Positions 17,120-25,518 of a stretch of DNA of 64,000 bases are shown here, piece after piece. Source of the DNA: Caldifarciminota bacterium (lineage in GTDB: Bacteria > Hydrothermota > Tepidihabitantia > B3-TA06). Numbering within the stretch: position 1 is the stretch's first letter; each line of letters begins with the position of its first letter. A program made the position numbers and the translations under genes. The stretch spans positions 112,784-176,783 of the forward strand of contig JAFGSK010000044.1 in the NCBI GenBank assembly GCA_016934635.1, written 5' to 3'. The notes under the pieces were generated by a model. The model was not told the origin of the DNA and searched no databases. It saw only the letters and a list, made by a program, of their open reading frames with translations.

Positions 17120-18185
17120 CGCTGACTTCCTGAGCATCAACGTATTTCTGAACCGCTTCCCAATCTATTCGTACACTCCTCCTGTCATAATACTCGAACT
17201 CATCCGGAGAGCAAAAGTAGAGGTATAAAGGGACGCCTGATCCGTGAAAAGGCATTGATTGAAGTTTCAATAAGGTTTCGAACGAAGCCTCACACGCGGT
17301 TACTACGAAAGCGAGCTCTGTCGAATCCTTCCTGTACACGTAAGCTGCATACTTATCTAAAATGTCGAGTTGGAGAGTGTCTTGCGAGGTCGTTACGAAA
17401 CTCGTCCCCGATACGGCATAAAGCGCGACCAACTCACCACCAGCCAGCTTTTCGCCAAGGAAGCTGAGTATCGTGGAACGATCCATAATACCCTCAACCA
17501 CAGGCCAGGCATCGCTGTATTCAACATCTGCACAGATGTCCAGGATCACTTTATCGTTCATGTAGTTCGTAGGATTGGGAAAGTCAAATGGGAGGGTAAT
17601 GTCTTCAACCTCCATTACTTCATATTCCTGAATTACCTGCCCCGTACGTTCGGCTGCCGCAGAAGACGCCTGGTATCTTGCGTCTTTATGTTCTTTTAAC
17701 AGATCGGGTAGTGCTTTTGCATTCACTTTTATTCCGCAGAACCATACTTGTGGACCTCGCTGAATCTCAATTACAGGGTAAGGGTCAAAAATCAAATCAG
17801 AGGTTACTGTATCGTAATCGTGGTACCACAGGATCTTTTCCGCGTCATAGGAATAATAAAAGATCCCACGAGGTGGATACCTCTTGTACCCGTAAGCTTT
17901 GAGTTCCTGACTGTATGATAGGTTAAGGTAACCGTAAAGGGTATGAGCACTGTCGAACGCCGGATAGGAATACCCCAAGTCCCGACAGATCATGCGAACT
18001 CGGCTTTTTAGAACCTGGCGAGGATGTTTAACCGAGTAGGCTTCAGTGAGTATTGAAGGTAACTCGTCATATATCGCCTGGCGGCACTCGCGGTACTCTT
18101 CGAGGGTAAGCGGTTCAGATGTCCTGCAACCTGCCCCCAATACTTGCGAGATCAAAAGGATAGCTAAGGGGATATTTCTTTTCAT
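17109..18185 (-). CDS. Lipoprotein, paralogue of the 15932 gene, with ExbD/TolR-like segments
   Basis: A 358-residue lipoprotein (lipobox 'LGAGC') with an AAGGAG site before the ATG. It shares 'EYRECRQAI', 'CRDLGYSYPAFDSAHTLYG' and the closing 'PDEFEYYDRRSVRID' with its downstream neighbour. The ExbD-like signature is clearest at 'VILDICADVEYSDAWPVVEG' (about residues 218-237), which lines up with the AD-x-x-V-x-Y-x-x-V strand-helix of ExbD. It is the middle gene of an apparent three-gene operon, 15 bases after a TonB_C lipoprotein. I cannot assign a biochemical role. A TonB/ExbD-derived envelope complex without an ExbB-type motor in view is the working idea. Confidence 0.6.
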   Translation of the reverse strand: MKRNIPLAILLISQVLGAGCRTSEPLTLEEYRECRQAIYDELPSILTEAYSVKHPRQVLKSRVRMICRDLGYSYPAFDSAHTLYGYLNLSYSQELKAYGYKRYPPRGIFYYSYDAEKILWYHDYDTVTSDLIFDPYPVIEIQRGPQVWFCGIKVNAKALPDLLKEHKDARYQASSAAAERTGQVIQEYEVMEVEDITLPFDFPNPTNYMNDKVILDICADVEYSDAWPVVEGIMDRSTILSFLGEKLAGGELVALYAVSGTSFVTTSQDTLQLDILDKYAAYVYRKDSTELAFVVTACEASFETLLKLQSMPFHGSGVPLYLYFCSPDEFEYYDRRSVRIDWEAVQKYVDAQEVSDAE

Positions 18186-18200
18186 GAGTCTCCTTATTTT

Positions 18201-18587
18201 TCACAACTCGAAGGTAAAAGTTATCTTAACCCAAACCCAGGCCGGCCTCCCTCTGTGTTCTCCAGGGACAAACTGCCACAGTAAAGCTGATTCGAGTGCG
18301 GCATTGTCCAGCGACTCGTAGCCTGAGCTTTCTCGAACCCTTGCCTCCTCAACCAGACCGTCCGTACCGACGAGTGCATTGATAAATACCGTGCCTGACC
18401 AGCCGTTTTCTTGCGCATCTCGCGGGTATTCCGGTGTATCCTTTTTCAAAACGATCGGTTTGACGTCCGCCTCATCGTAGTCAACTATCGGTGCTTCATT
18501 CCCGTTCCCGCTTGGCTTTTCACCGTCGCATACCGTAACGACAATCAGCGCACACGAAAAGACGCAAGCGATTCGAATTTTTCTCAT
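18201..18587 (-). CDS. TonB_C-domain lipoprotein
   Basis: A 128-residue product from the ATG at 18587, which has AAGGAGGAAG at good spacing; the frame's first start at 18638 coincides with the -35 region. A lipobox-like 'VVTVC' ends the signal. The rest is one TonB C-terminal domain ('PEYPRDAQENGWSGTVFINA', 'SSGYESLDNAALESA', 'WQFVPGEH'). There is no membrane helix and no Pro-rich spacer, so it is lipid-anchored. First gene of the operon that continues with two ExbD-like lipoproteins. It is closely similar to the 18693 gene. Confidence 0.8.
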   Translation of the reverse strand: MRKIRIACVFSCALIVVTVCDGEKPSGNGNEAPIVDYDEADVKPIVLKKDTPEYPRDAQENGWSGTVFINALVGTDGLVEEARVRESSGYESLDNAALESALLWQFVPGEHRGRPAWVWVKITFTFEL

Positions 18588-18610
18588 AATCTTCCTCCTT
18601 GACCTATCAA

Positions 18611-18638
18611 AGTCTAACCGATATCCGATTGACGTCAA
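18611..18638 (-). promoter_or_regulatory. Promoter of the TonB_C / ExbD-like lipoprotein operon
   Basis: TTGACG (18638-18633), 16 bases, TAGACT (18616-18611). A short leader with AAGGAGG precedes the ATG at 18587. Confidence 0.65.
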
Positions 18639-18692
18639 CGTAAGATATAGCTCCCGGGACGATAAAAATACTGGGTTTGATGACTATCTTGC

Positions 18693-19052
18693 CTATACCA
18701 ACGTAAAGGTAAACGATAGAGGTAACCAGCACCTTACAAGGTTTCCATCCTTCCGGGCAGGTGTAAACTCCCACTGTCTTGCAGCCTCAAGCGCTGCATT
18801 GTCAAGCGATTTGTAGCCTGAACTCTCAGAGATATCGACCTCCTCGACAAGACCGTCGGTACCAACCAGTACTCTGATTGTCACGGTTCCAGACCAGCCA
18901 TTCTCGAGCGCGTCGCGCGTGTACTCTGGGTAAACACGCTTTACGACCTGGGGCTTGACATCTGAATCTGAGACAATTGGTGCTTCCTCAGCACATGTAA
19001 ACAGGCTAAGCGTCACCAATGCAAGCCCAAACAAGTAACTTGTTTTATTCAC
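18693..19052 (-). CDS. TonB_C-domain lipoprotein (second)
   Basis: About 119 residues, taken from the GTG at 19052 (AAGGAGGGA site, then 'VNKTSYLFGLALVTLSLF'); an upstream start at 19097 lacks a site and would spoil the signal peptide. The lipobox is 'LFTC'. One TonB_C domain follows: 'PEYTRDALENGWSGTVTIRV', 'SSGYKSLDNAALEAARQWEF'. It is so like the 18201 gene that a local duplication is likely. It is separated by about 105 bases from that operon, so it probably has its own transcript. Confidence 0.8.
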   Translation of the reverse strand: MNKTSYLFGLALVTLSLFTCAEEAPIVSDSDVKPQVVKRVYPEYTRDALENGWSGTVTIRVLVGTDGLVEEVDISESSGYKSLDNAALEAARQWEFTPARKDGNLVRCWLPLSFTFTLV

Positions 19053-19114
19053 GTATCCCTCCTTTTTTACCAATAAGCTCTGCATTAGAACAGGCATCCG
19101 TCAAAATAGTATCT

Positions 19115-19357
19115 CTAGATGAACAGCGAACGTATGGCCAGGCGGATCAAGGCGATGATTATTGTTACTATTGAAATTATCGTGCCAACGATGGCCAGAG
19201 GCGCAAAGATCCGCTTGGCAAACGCCACAATTCCCAGGATTAAGGCGATGATCGCAAGAACCAAAGCCCCCGCCTCCAGCCAACCCATACCGGGCAGGAT
19301 ACCTATGGCCGCTACGACGAGAGAAATTATCGAAAGAACCAGACTGATTATACCCAC
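19115..19357 (-). CDS. Small hydrophobic membrane protein
   Basis: About 80 residues, almost entirely hydrophobic, with two to three predicted helices. I chose the GTG at 19357, which has AAGGAGGT six bases upstream; the frame's first ATG (19441) overlaps the promoter (TTGACA, 16 bases, TAGAAT on the minus strand at about 19412-19385). The pattern of small residues and repeated 'IISLV' blocks is like DUF4190-type membrane proteins. No function can be given. Confidence 0.6.
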   Translation of the reverse strand: MGIISLVLSIISLVVAAIGILPGMGWLEAGALVLAIIALILGIVAFAKRIFAPLAIVGTIISIVTIIIALIRLAIRSLFI

Positions 19358-19470
19358 AAGACCTCCTTGATAGTCCAGATTGATTCTACACGGCAAGGTT
19401 TTCGTGTCAATCACGTAGGCTTGCCAGATACGATAAGTCAAGTATACTACATCGTGTTTTGGAGTGATTG

Positions 19471-20358
19471 ATGAATAAGATTCTCAATAAGGTCTTATCC
19501 AAGGGCGTAATAATGATCCTGGCAGCCGTCTCCTTTTTATCTGCTCAGGAGGAAGAACCATCAGGCAACCTCGGTATTACATCGACGCCCGAGGACGTGG
19601 CAATATGGCTGGATGGAAATCTTGTGGGGTATACTACGCCTTTCATGGCCGAGCAGATCCCCCTGGGTCTGCACAGGCTCATCCTGACCCATCAGGGCTA
19701 TAAGACCTGGCGCGATACGGTGAGGGTAAGGGCAGATAAGGTTACAACGGTTGAAGCCGTTCTTGACACACTTATATTCAAGGAAAACATGTTTCTGCCT
19801 CACAATCTAGCAAATTTCTACGACTTCGACCACGAGTCTATTAAGCTTGACCTTTCCGCTTACCGCACCTCGCGGGTGGCCTCCTGGGAACTTTCCATTC
19901 TTGACATGTACGGAAACGTATTCCGCACACTTGAAGGCAAACGCAAGCCCCCAAAGGTCGTAGCCTGGGACGGCAGAGGAGAAGACAGCCTGCAATTGGC
20001 GACCGTAGGTGACATTTACACATTCATATTCCGGCTCCACATGAAAGACGGCTCCACCACAAGTCGTGTAGGAGAGGACATTATCGATCTTAACGGCGCA
20101 GTCTCAGGTAACGTCGTGGCGGTAAAGGAAAAAGAATTGACGTATTACGGTACGGTTCCCCCGCCGGGCGTAACTAAGTACTACGACTACGTAATAGAAA
20201 GATTCGAGACAACGGGCTACGCCCGTATAACCGTAAAAGCTTCAGCGGTCGAGATAACCAGATCGATAGTACAATACCTGGCTATCGAAGCGCCCTATGC
20301 CCGACTCAATACAGCGATAGATTCAACCTTCAGTCGTGTTGAATTCATCCTTGACTGA
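19471..20358 (+). CDS. Secreted PEGA-domain protein
   Basis: About 295 residues from the ATG at 19471 (TGGAG site), with a signal peptide ending near 'SFLSAQ'. Residues about 33-90 form a PEGA domain ('DVAIWLDGNLVGYTTP', 'LGLHRLILTHQGYKTW'), a small beta fold common in surface proteins. A central FlgD-like Ig-type segment follows ('VASWELSILDMYGNVFRTL', 'VVAWDGRGED'), then an uncharacterised C-terminal region. Such proteins probably bind or display at the cell surface. It is divergent from the small membrane protein gene and followed by the regulated lipoprotein at 20617. Confidence 0.75.
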   Translation: MNKILNKVLSKGVIMILAAVSFLSAQEEEPSGNLGITSTPEDVAIWLDGNLVGYTTPFMAEQIPLGLHRLILTHQGYKTWRDTVRVRADKVTTVEAVLDTLIFKENMFLPHNLANFYDFDHESIKLDLSAYRTSRVASWELSILDMYGNVFRTLEGKRKPPKVVAWDGRGEDSLQLATVGDIYTFIFRLHMKDGSTTSRVGEDIIDLNGAVSGNVVAVKEKELTYYGTVPPPGVTKYYDYVIERFETTGYARITVKASAVEITRSIVQYLAIEAPYARLNTAIDSTFSRVEFILD

Positions 20359-20441
20359 GTTGATCTGACTTTGGTTAGGCCTCAATCCTTATCTTGTGTT
20401 GATGGAAACTCAGACGAGTCGCTGCACTATAAACTCAGGGC

Positions 20442-20469
20442 TTGACAAATTACCAATTTTAACTATCCT
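20442..20469 (+). promoter_or_regulatory. Promoter of the 20617 lipoprotein
   Basis: TTGACA (20442-20447), 16 bases, TATCCT (20464-20469). It implies an unusually long leader of about 140 bases for this genome, holding two structured elements. Confidence 0.65.
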
Positions 20470-20501
20470 TTTTAATAAGTTAATAAGCAATCAGGAATCG
20501 G

Positions 20502-20518
20502 GCGGCAAGTCTTGCCGC
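20502..20518 (+). promoter_or_regulatory. Leader hairpin
   Basis: Perfect stem GCGGCAA / TTGCCGC with a three-base loop, lying in the predicted leader 20 bases before the three-way structure. Confidence 0.6.
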
Positions 20519-20535
20519 ATGGTTAGATTAAAATA

Positions 20536-20607
20536 TGCCAGGGGAAAGCCACCTGTGGTGGCTCACAAAGCCCGATAGATAAGGCTAGTTACGAAAACCT
20601 GGTGGCA
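20536..20607 (+). promoter_or_regulatory. Structured leader resembling a GEMM-type (c-di-GMP-I) riboswitch
   Basis: The leader can fold as a three-way junction: closing stem TGCCA...TGGCA (20536-20540 / 20603-20607), hairpin AGCCACC-TGT-GGTGGCT (20547-20563) and stem AGCC...GGCT (20569-20572 / 20583-20586). The single-stranded signature GGGGAAA before the first hairpin and CACAAAGCC after it resemble GGGCAAA and ACGCAAAGCC of GEMM-I riboswitches. The expected GNRA tetraloop and second long arm are not evident. The closing stem ends against the AGGAGG ribosome site (20607-20612), so control of translation is plausible. The ligand is not established. Confidence 0.45.
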
Positions 20608-20616
20608 GGAGGCTAT

Positions 20617-21462
20617 ATGAAACGTAAAGCAATAATTCAAGGGATAATGGCAGGGGTAGTGATAGCGTTGTCGGTTCATTGCTCAAAACCCTACAACCTT
20701 GATATAACCAACCATTACTTCAACTTCTATGTTCGTGTGGATGTTGAAACAAAACAGGGAGTGAACGATTTCCACGTAATATTAAGCGGCGTGGATACAT
20801 TCGACGTCAAGTTAAACTACTTTACCATGGCACCTGAACATCCGGTTTCCCCTCAGCCAAAACAGGAATTTTTCTTTAAGGTTCCCATGGACAACGCTTC
20901 GCTCATGCTTTGGGAATTCAACCCTCCTTTACAAGAATCCTCATTGTGGAACTTCGGGCTTTCACATACCTTGATGGTACAGAGGGTCAGACCTATAGTG
21001 GCGTACTGGACCTATCATGGAGCCAAATCCGCACCGGTTGCTATCCTTCCCTTCCCATTACTGGAATGGCAGGAGTCGGCAGATACGGTAATTGCCATTA
21101 TCAACAACTCCGCTACATCTAGGGACTCCCTGCACCCTGCCCTGGGACTTTCCGGAGCAAGGGACACACGAGAAGACGTACTGGTCGATCGCAGCTGGGC
21201 CTACTCAGAACACAGCATTGACATGTACAATCTGATGTGGGAGCACGAAAAGCTTAAAGCCCTGGAGTGGCACAAGGTGGAAGGTGACCCCATAACCGTG
21301 GCCAAGGGCAGTACCGCTTCCTACAGATTCACCGATTATGACCCTGATGACTACCGCTCGATTATTGTTAAATATACGGTCACCAGGAAAGGGGACAAAG
21401 AGCCTCTGTACTATTTTATTGACCAGGCGGAGGTCAACAAGGTAGAAAGGCCGAGACAGTAA
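20617..21462 (+). CDS. Lipoprotein of unknown function under leader control
   Basis: About 281 residues from the ATG at 20617 (AGGAGG six bases upstream; the 20602 start would sit inside the leader stem). The lipobox is 'ALSVHC'. The mature protein has strand-rich segments ('HYFNFYVRVDVETKQGVNDFHV' as its first stretch) and no motif that I recognise. A long structured leader and a private terminator mark it as a single regulated gene. If the leader senses c-di-GMP, the product may belong to a surface or attachment function; that is inference only. Confidence 0.65.
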   Translation: MKRKAIIQGIMAGVVIALSVHCSKPYNLDITNHYFNFYVRVDVETKQGVNDFHVILSGVDTFDVKLNYFTMAPEHPVSPQPKQEFFFKVPMDNASLMLWEFNPPLQESSLWNFGLSHTLMVQRVRPIVAYWTYHGAKSAPVAILPFPLLEWQESADTVIAIINNSATSRDSLHPALGLSGARDTREDVLVDRSWAYSEHSIDMYNLMWEHEKLKALEWHKVEGDPITVAKGSTASYRFTDYDPDDYRSIIVKYTVTRKGDKEPLYYFIDQAEVNKVERPRQ

Positions 21463-21486
21463 GGTTTAAGAAACAATAGATTGTAA

Positions 21487-21515
21487 AAGCGGGAGCCTTA
21501 GGGTTCCCGCTTTTT
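21487..21515 (+). terminator. Intrinsic terminator after the 20617 lipoprotein
   Basis: Stem AAGCGGGA / TCCCGCTT with an inner GCC/GGG pairing around TTA, followed by T5 (21511-21515). Confidence 0.8.
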
Positions 21516-21576
21516 GTGAAGGTTTCCAACAGCGATAACGAAGTGAGCGTGGTATTTATTCGGACTCCCTTTTTTA

Positions 21577-21604
21577 TTGACAGGGGGGTAGAGTCAAGTA
21601 GTAT
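21577..21604 (+). promoter_or_regulatory. Promoter of pyrimidine phosphorylase, start-proximal (leaderless type)
   Basis: TTGACA (21577-21582), 16 bases, TAGTAT (21599-21604), then five bases to the ATG at 21610. No Shine-Dalgarno site. Confidence 0.75.
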
Positions 21605-21609
21605 CACCC

Positions 21610-22914
21610 ATGACGCCCTACGATTTCATCCGCAGAAAGAAAGAAGGTCAAAGTAATAAGACCGGAGACATAAACCGGTTCGTGCAGGGCTACGTGGACG
21701 GGTCTGTTGCAGACTACCAGTTCTCAGCGTGGCTAATGGCGGTTTGCTTCAACGGGATGAACGAGGAGGAGTTGATTGCCTACACCGGGGCGCTTATGGA
21801 TTCAGGCGAGAGGTTTGATCTTTCAGACATCCCCGGGTTCAAGGTGGACAAGCACTCCACCGGCGGTGTCGGAGACAAGGTATCGTTGGCGCTCGCACCG
21901 CTCGTTGCGGCGTGCGGTGTTCCGGTCCCAATGGTCTCGGGCAGAGGCTTAGGGCACACAGGAGGGACGATTGACAAGCTTTCCTCGATCCCGGGGTTCA
22001 GAACCGACCTGAGTAGAGGTGAATTCAAGCAATTCCTTGATAAGACTGGCTTAGCCATGATGGGCCAGGGCCCTCGCTTGTGCCCTGCCGACGGAATGAT
22101 CTACGCGCTCAGGGACGTCACGGCCACTGTCGAATCGATCCCTTTGATAGCGGCGTCCGTATCGGCCAAGAAGATAGCCGAAGGTGCTGAAGGCCTCGTG
22201 CTCGACGTCAAGGTCGGTTCAGGGGCGTTCATGAAAAAAGAGAAAGATTCGGAGGAACTCGCCGAGACAATAATCTCAGTGACCGAAAGGTTCGGGGTCC
22301 GGACGAGAGCGGTCCTGTCCGACATGAGCCAACCCCTGGGCCGGGCGGTAGGCAACGCCCTTGAGGTTGCCGAAGCGATTGAATGTCTGGGAGGCAAAGG
22401 CCCTGATGATCTGCGCCGGCTTGTGTTGGAGCTGGCTGCACAGATGCTGATCCTTGCAGGCAGGAGCGAGGATCAAGCGGCCAAGGAAACCCGGGACGCA
22501 CTGGATTCCGGTAAAGCCCTGGTCAAGTTCCGCGAGATGGTTGCCGTTCAAGGAGGCAATCCCAGGATCGCAGATGATTGTTCACTGTTGCCCGGGGCAG
22601 GCTTCAAGATACAGGTTCGAGCCGATAAGGATGGGATAGTGCAGAATATAGATACCTACAGGCTAGGGATGCTGGGAGTCCAGTTGGGTGCGGGACGCAG
22701 GACGAAAAAGGATATTATAGATCCTGGGGCGGGATTTACAATAGAGAAGAAGACAGGAGACAGGGTTCAAACCGGCGAGGAGATAGCAACCGTTCACGCA
22801 AACGACGAGAACAAGGGACAAAAGATAGCACGGGAGTTGTCGGACTGCTTTGAGACAGGAGATCACGAAGTTTTGCCATCGCCCTTGATAATCAAAAGAA
22901 TCCCTTCCTTTTAA
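21610..22914 (+). CDS. Pyrimidine-nucleoside / thymidine phosphorylase
   Basis: A 434-residue cytosolic enzyme that splits thymidine or uridine with phosphate, giving the free base and (deoxy)ribose 1-phosphate for salvage. It shows the family signature 'SGRGLGHTGGT' then 'DKLSSIPGF' (about residues 113-130), the phosphate-binding 'KHSTGGVGDK' (about residue 80) and 'DVKVGSGAFM' (about residue 200). Length matches Pdp/DeoA enzymes (433-440). The ATG follows a consensus promoter without a leader. Whether it prefers thymidine or accepts both pyrimidines cannot be read. It precedes gyrA by about 120 bases with a separate promoter. Confidence 0.94.
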   Translation: MTPYDFIRRKKEGQSNKTGDINRFVQGYVDGSVADYQFSAWLMAVCFNGMNEEELIAYTGALMDSGERFDLSDIPGFKVDKHSTGGVGDKVSLALAPLVAACGVPVPMVSGRGLGHTGGTIDKLSSIPGFRTDLSRGEFKQFLDKTGLAMMGQGPRLCPADGMIYALRDVTATVESIPLIAASVSAKKIAEGAEGLVLDVKVGSGAFMKKEKDSEELAETIISVTERFGVRTRAVLSDMSQPLGRAVGNALEVAEAIECLGGKGPDDLRRLVLELAAQMLILAGRSEDQAAKETRDALDSGKALVKFREMVAVQGGNPRIADDCSLLPGAGFKIQVRADKDGIVQNIDTYRLGMLGVQLGAGRRTKKDIIDPGAGFTIEKKTGDRVQTGEEIATVHANDENKGQKIARELSDCFETGDHEVLPSPLIIKRIPSF

Positions 22915-22998
22915 ATAACGCCCTTGATATCCATTTAACCTGTACTTGCAGACCAGGATAACCCAGGTGATTTTATTGGTCGATCTGCGCTTAAAGAT

Positions 22999-23026
22999 TT
23001 GACTTCTGTTTGGGACCGTGTAGAAT
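22999..23026 (+). promoter_or_regulatory. Promoter of gyrA, start-proximal (leaderless type)
   Basis: TTGACT (22999-23004), 16 bases, TAGAAT (23021-23026), then seven bases to the ATG at 23034; no Shine-Dalgarno site precedes the ATG. Confidence 0.7.
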
Positions 23027-23033
23027 ACAATCT

Positions 23034-25466
23034 ATGAACGACAGCCGGATACAACCAGTATACATAGAAGACGAGGTTCGCTCATCCTTCCTCGATTACG
23101 CGATGAGTGTCATCGTGAGTCGTGCCCTGCCTGACATTCGCGACGGATTGAAGCCGGTTCAGCGCCGCATCCTTTACGCGATGAAGGAACTGGGACTCGA
23201 GCCGGAAAAGGCCTACCGCAAGTGTGCCACCGTCGTGGGTGAGGTTTTGGGTAAGTATCACCCTCACGGTGACCAGGCCGTTTACGAAGCCCTGGCGCGT
23301 ATGGCCCAGGATTACAGCCTGCGCTACCCACTGGTGGACGGTCAGGGTAATTTCGGTTCAATAGACGGCGATCCGCCTGCGGCTTACCGGTACACCGAAT
23401 CCAAGCTCGAGCGCCTGGCAATGTCCATGCTAAAAGAGCTTGATAAGGAAACCGTGGATTTCGTCGATAATTTCGACGGCTCTCGCTCCGAGCCTGAGGT
23501 CCTGCCTGCGGCTTTCCCTAACCTCCTGGTCAACGGTGCCGCAGGAATCGCTGTGGGCATGGCCACCTCGATCCCGCCTCACAATTTTACTGAAGTGGCA
23601 GATGCTTTGATTACCCTTATCAATGCTCCTGACACATCCGACGATGCCATTTCAGACATAGTAGGCGGGCCTGATTTCCCCACCGGCGGCGTGATTCTTG
23701 GGAAGGAAGGAATCCGCGAGGCATACAGAACAGGAAGGGGCAAGGTAACGGTACGCGGTCGGATTCGCTTCGAGGAGCCGAAAAGCGGTCGTGAAGCTAT
23801 CGTGATTACTGAAATCCCTTACCAGCTTAACAAGGCCCAACTCGTTGATCGCATAATAAAACTCGTGAAATCCAAGAAGCTTTCAGACATCTCTGATCTT
23901 CGAGACGAGTCTGATCGTGAAGGGATACGCATCGTGCTGGAACTCAAACGCGGTGCCAACCGTGAGGTCGTTCTCAACCGCCTGTACCAGCACACCCCCT
24001 TGCAGTCCACCTACTCCATTATACTTCTGACAATCTCCAATCTTGCACCCAAGGTATACCCTTTGAAGAAGCTTCTTGAGGCTTTTCTCGAATTCCGTTA
24101 CGTCTCGGTACGCCGCAGAACCGAGTTTGAGCTTCGTAAGGCCGAGGAACGAGCGCATATCCTTGAAGGACTCAAGATTGCGCTGGATAACATCGACGAG
24201 GTAATCGACGTAATAAAGAAGTCCAAGGACACCAAGGTCGCCAAGGAAAACCTCGTGGAGAAATTCAAGCTAACCGATGTCCAGGCTCAGGCTATCCTGG
24301 ACATGCGGCTTGCCCGTCTTACCGGGCTCGAGCGGGATAAGATCGAGGAGGAGTACCAAAAGCTGATCCAGGAGATCGAACGCCTGCGCACGATCCTGGC
24401 CTCACGCGCCGGTGTCATGGGAGTAATCGAGCGGGAACTCAAGGAATTAAAGAAGGATTTTGGTGATACGCGCCGTACCGAAATCAGGGACGAAAGACCG
24501 GAGGAAATCACACTCGAGGACCTGATATCTGAAGAAGACGTTACAATTACCCTTACCCTGCGCGGCTATATCAAACGGACCCCGGTTACGGTGTACCGCA
24601 AACAGAGCCGAGGTGGCACAGGTCGGGGAACCATTGATCTGGGTAAGGAAGATATGGTTGCCACCCTTTTGACCGGTTCCACCCACGATTCGATACTGTT
24701 CTTCTCAAACCTTGGTAGGGCATACCTCCTTAAGGCTTACGATATCCCCGAAGGATCGTTAAGTGCCAAGGGGCGTCCGGTGGCACAACTCCTGAGCCTC
24801 GGGGAGGGCGAAAATATTACACAATTGCTCCGTGTGAAGGAATTCTCCGAAACCTCCCACGTAGTATTCGTCACCGAACAAGGTACGATAAAACGGATGC
24901 AACTTAAGCTATTGGAGAACACTCGACGTTCAGGGATTACCGCCATAGGGCTCAAAGAAGGCGATCGCCTGCAGGATGTTCTTCTAGTAAAAGACGGTAC
25001 CGATATCTGTCTTTTTTCGGCCCAGGGGCAAGGAATTCGATTCTCCACCGATCAGGTGCGAACCGTGGGACGCAGTGCCGCAGGTGTAAGAGGGATCAAC
25101 TTGAACGAAGGTGATAGGCTGGTTGCTGCTGTCTTGGTTAGCCAAGGAAAATCGCTGTTATTTGTAACACGCAACGGCTACGGAAAACGGATGTCGTTTG
25201 ACGAATTGAGAAGCTTCACCAACCGCGGGGGCAAGGGGGTTCGTGCAATAGCAGTAAACGATCGCTCTGGACCGCTTGTGTCGGCCAGGGCAATCCAGGA
25301 TAATGGACACGCCATCATCGTAACTAAGCAAGGCACAGGTATTCGCATATCCTCCAAACAAGTTAAGCCCTTAAAAAGAGCAAGCTTGGGCGTAAACCTA
25401 ATATCTCTTAAGGAAGCGGACGAAGTAGCTGAGGTGGCCATTGTTCCTGAAGATGATGATACTTAG
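23034..25466 (+). CDS. gyrA: DNA gyrase subunit A
   Basis: About 810 residues from the ATG at 23034 ('[15 protein letters not shown]'). It is the breakage-reunion subunit that, with GyrB, introduces negative supercoils. Seen: '[21 protein letters not shown]', the HTH region '[17 protein letters not shown]', the catalytic Tyr in '[10 protein letters not shown]' (about residue 123), the coiled-coil arm near residues 360-460 and a six-bladed C-terminal pinwheel. The GyrA box reads 'QSRGGTGRG' (about residue 527), close to the canonical QRRGGKG. An acidic tail ends the protein. A second copy of the pinwheel alone follows 52 bases downstream. The start is leaderless-type. Confidence 0.96.
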   Translation: MNDSRIQPVYIEDEVRSSFLDYAMSVIVSRALPDIRDGLKPVQRRILYAMKELGLEPEKAYRKCATVVGEVLGKYHPHGDQAVYEALARMAQDYSLRYPLVDGQGNFGSIDGDPPAAYRYTESKLERLAMSMLKELDKETVDFVDNFDGSRSEPEVLPAAFPNLLVNGAAGIAVGMATSIPPHNFTEVADALITLINAPDTSDDAISDIVGGPDFPTGGVILGKEGIREAYRTGRGKVTVRGRIRFEEPKSGREAIVITEIPYQLNKAQLVDRIIKLVKSKKLSDISDLRDESDREGIRIVLELKRGANREVVLNRLYQHTPLQSTYSIILLTISNLAPKVYPLKKLLEAFLEFRYVSVRRRTEFELRKAEERAHILEGLKIALDNIDEVIDVIKKSKDTKVAKENLVEKFKLTDVQAQAILDMRLARLTGLERDKIEEEYQKLIQEIERLRTILASRAGVMGVIERELKELKKDFGDTRRTEIRDERPEEITLEDLISEEDVTITLTLRGYIKRTPVTVYRKQSRGGTGRGTIDLGKEDMVATLLTGSTHDSILFFSNLGRAYLLKAYDIPEGSLSAKGRPVAQLLSLGEGENITQLLRVKEFSETSHVVFVTEQGTIKRMQLKLLENTRRSGITAIGLKEGDRLQDVLLVKDGTDICLFSAQGQGIRFSTDQVRTVGRSAAGVRGINLNEGDRLVAAVLVSQGKSLLFVTRNGYGKRMSFDELRSFTNRGGKGVRAIAVNDRSGPLVSARAIQDNGHAIIVTKQGTGIRISSKQVKPLKRASLGVNLISLKEADEVAEVAIVPEDDDT

Positions 25467-25474
25467 AAGTTATC

Positions 25475-25501
25475 ATGCCGTTATCACTGATGGCATTTTT
25501 T
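25475..25501 (+). terminator. Weak terminator-like hairpin between gyrA and the GyrA-CTD gene
   Basis: Stem ATGCC / GGCAT with a 12-base loop, followed by T5-T6. It may reduce read-through so that the downstream gene is expressed at a different level. Confidence 0.45.
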
Positions 25502-25518
25502 GAAAGACGAGGAATGTA

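Noticed and set aside
20396..20578. 60-codon open frame before the 20617 lipoprotein
   Set aside because: It overlaps the promoter and structured leader and has no ribosome site.
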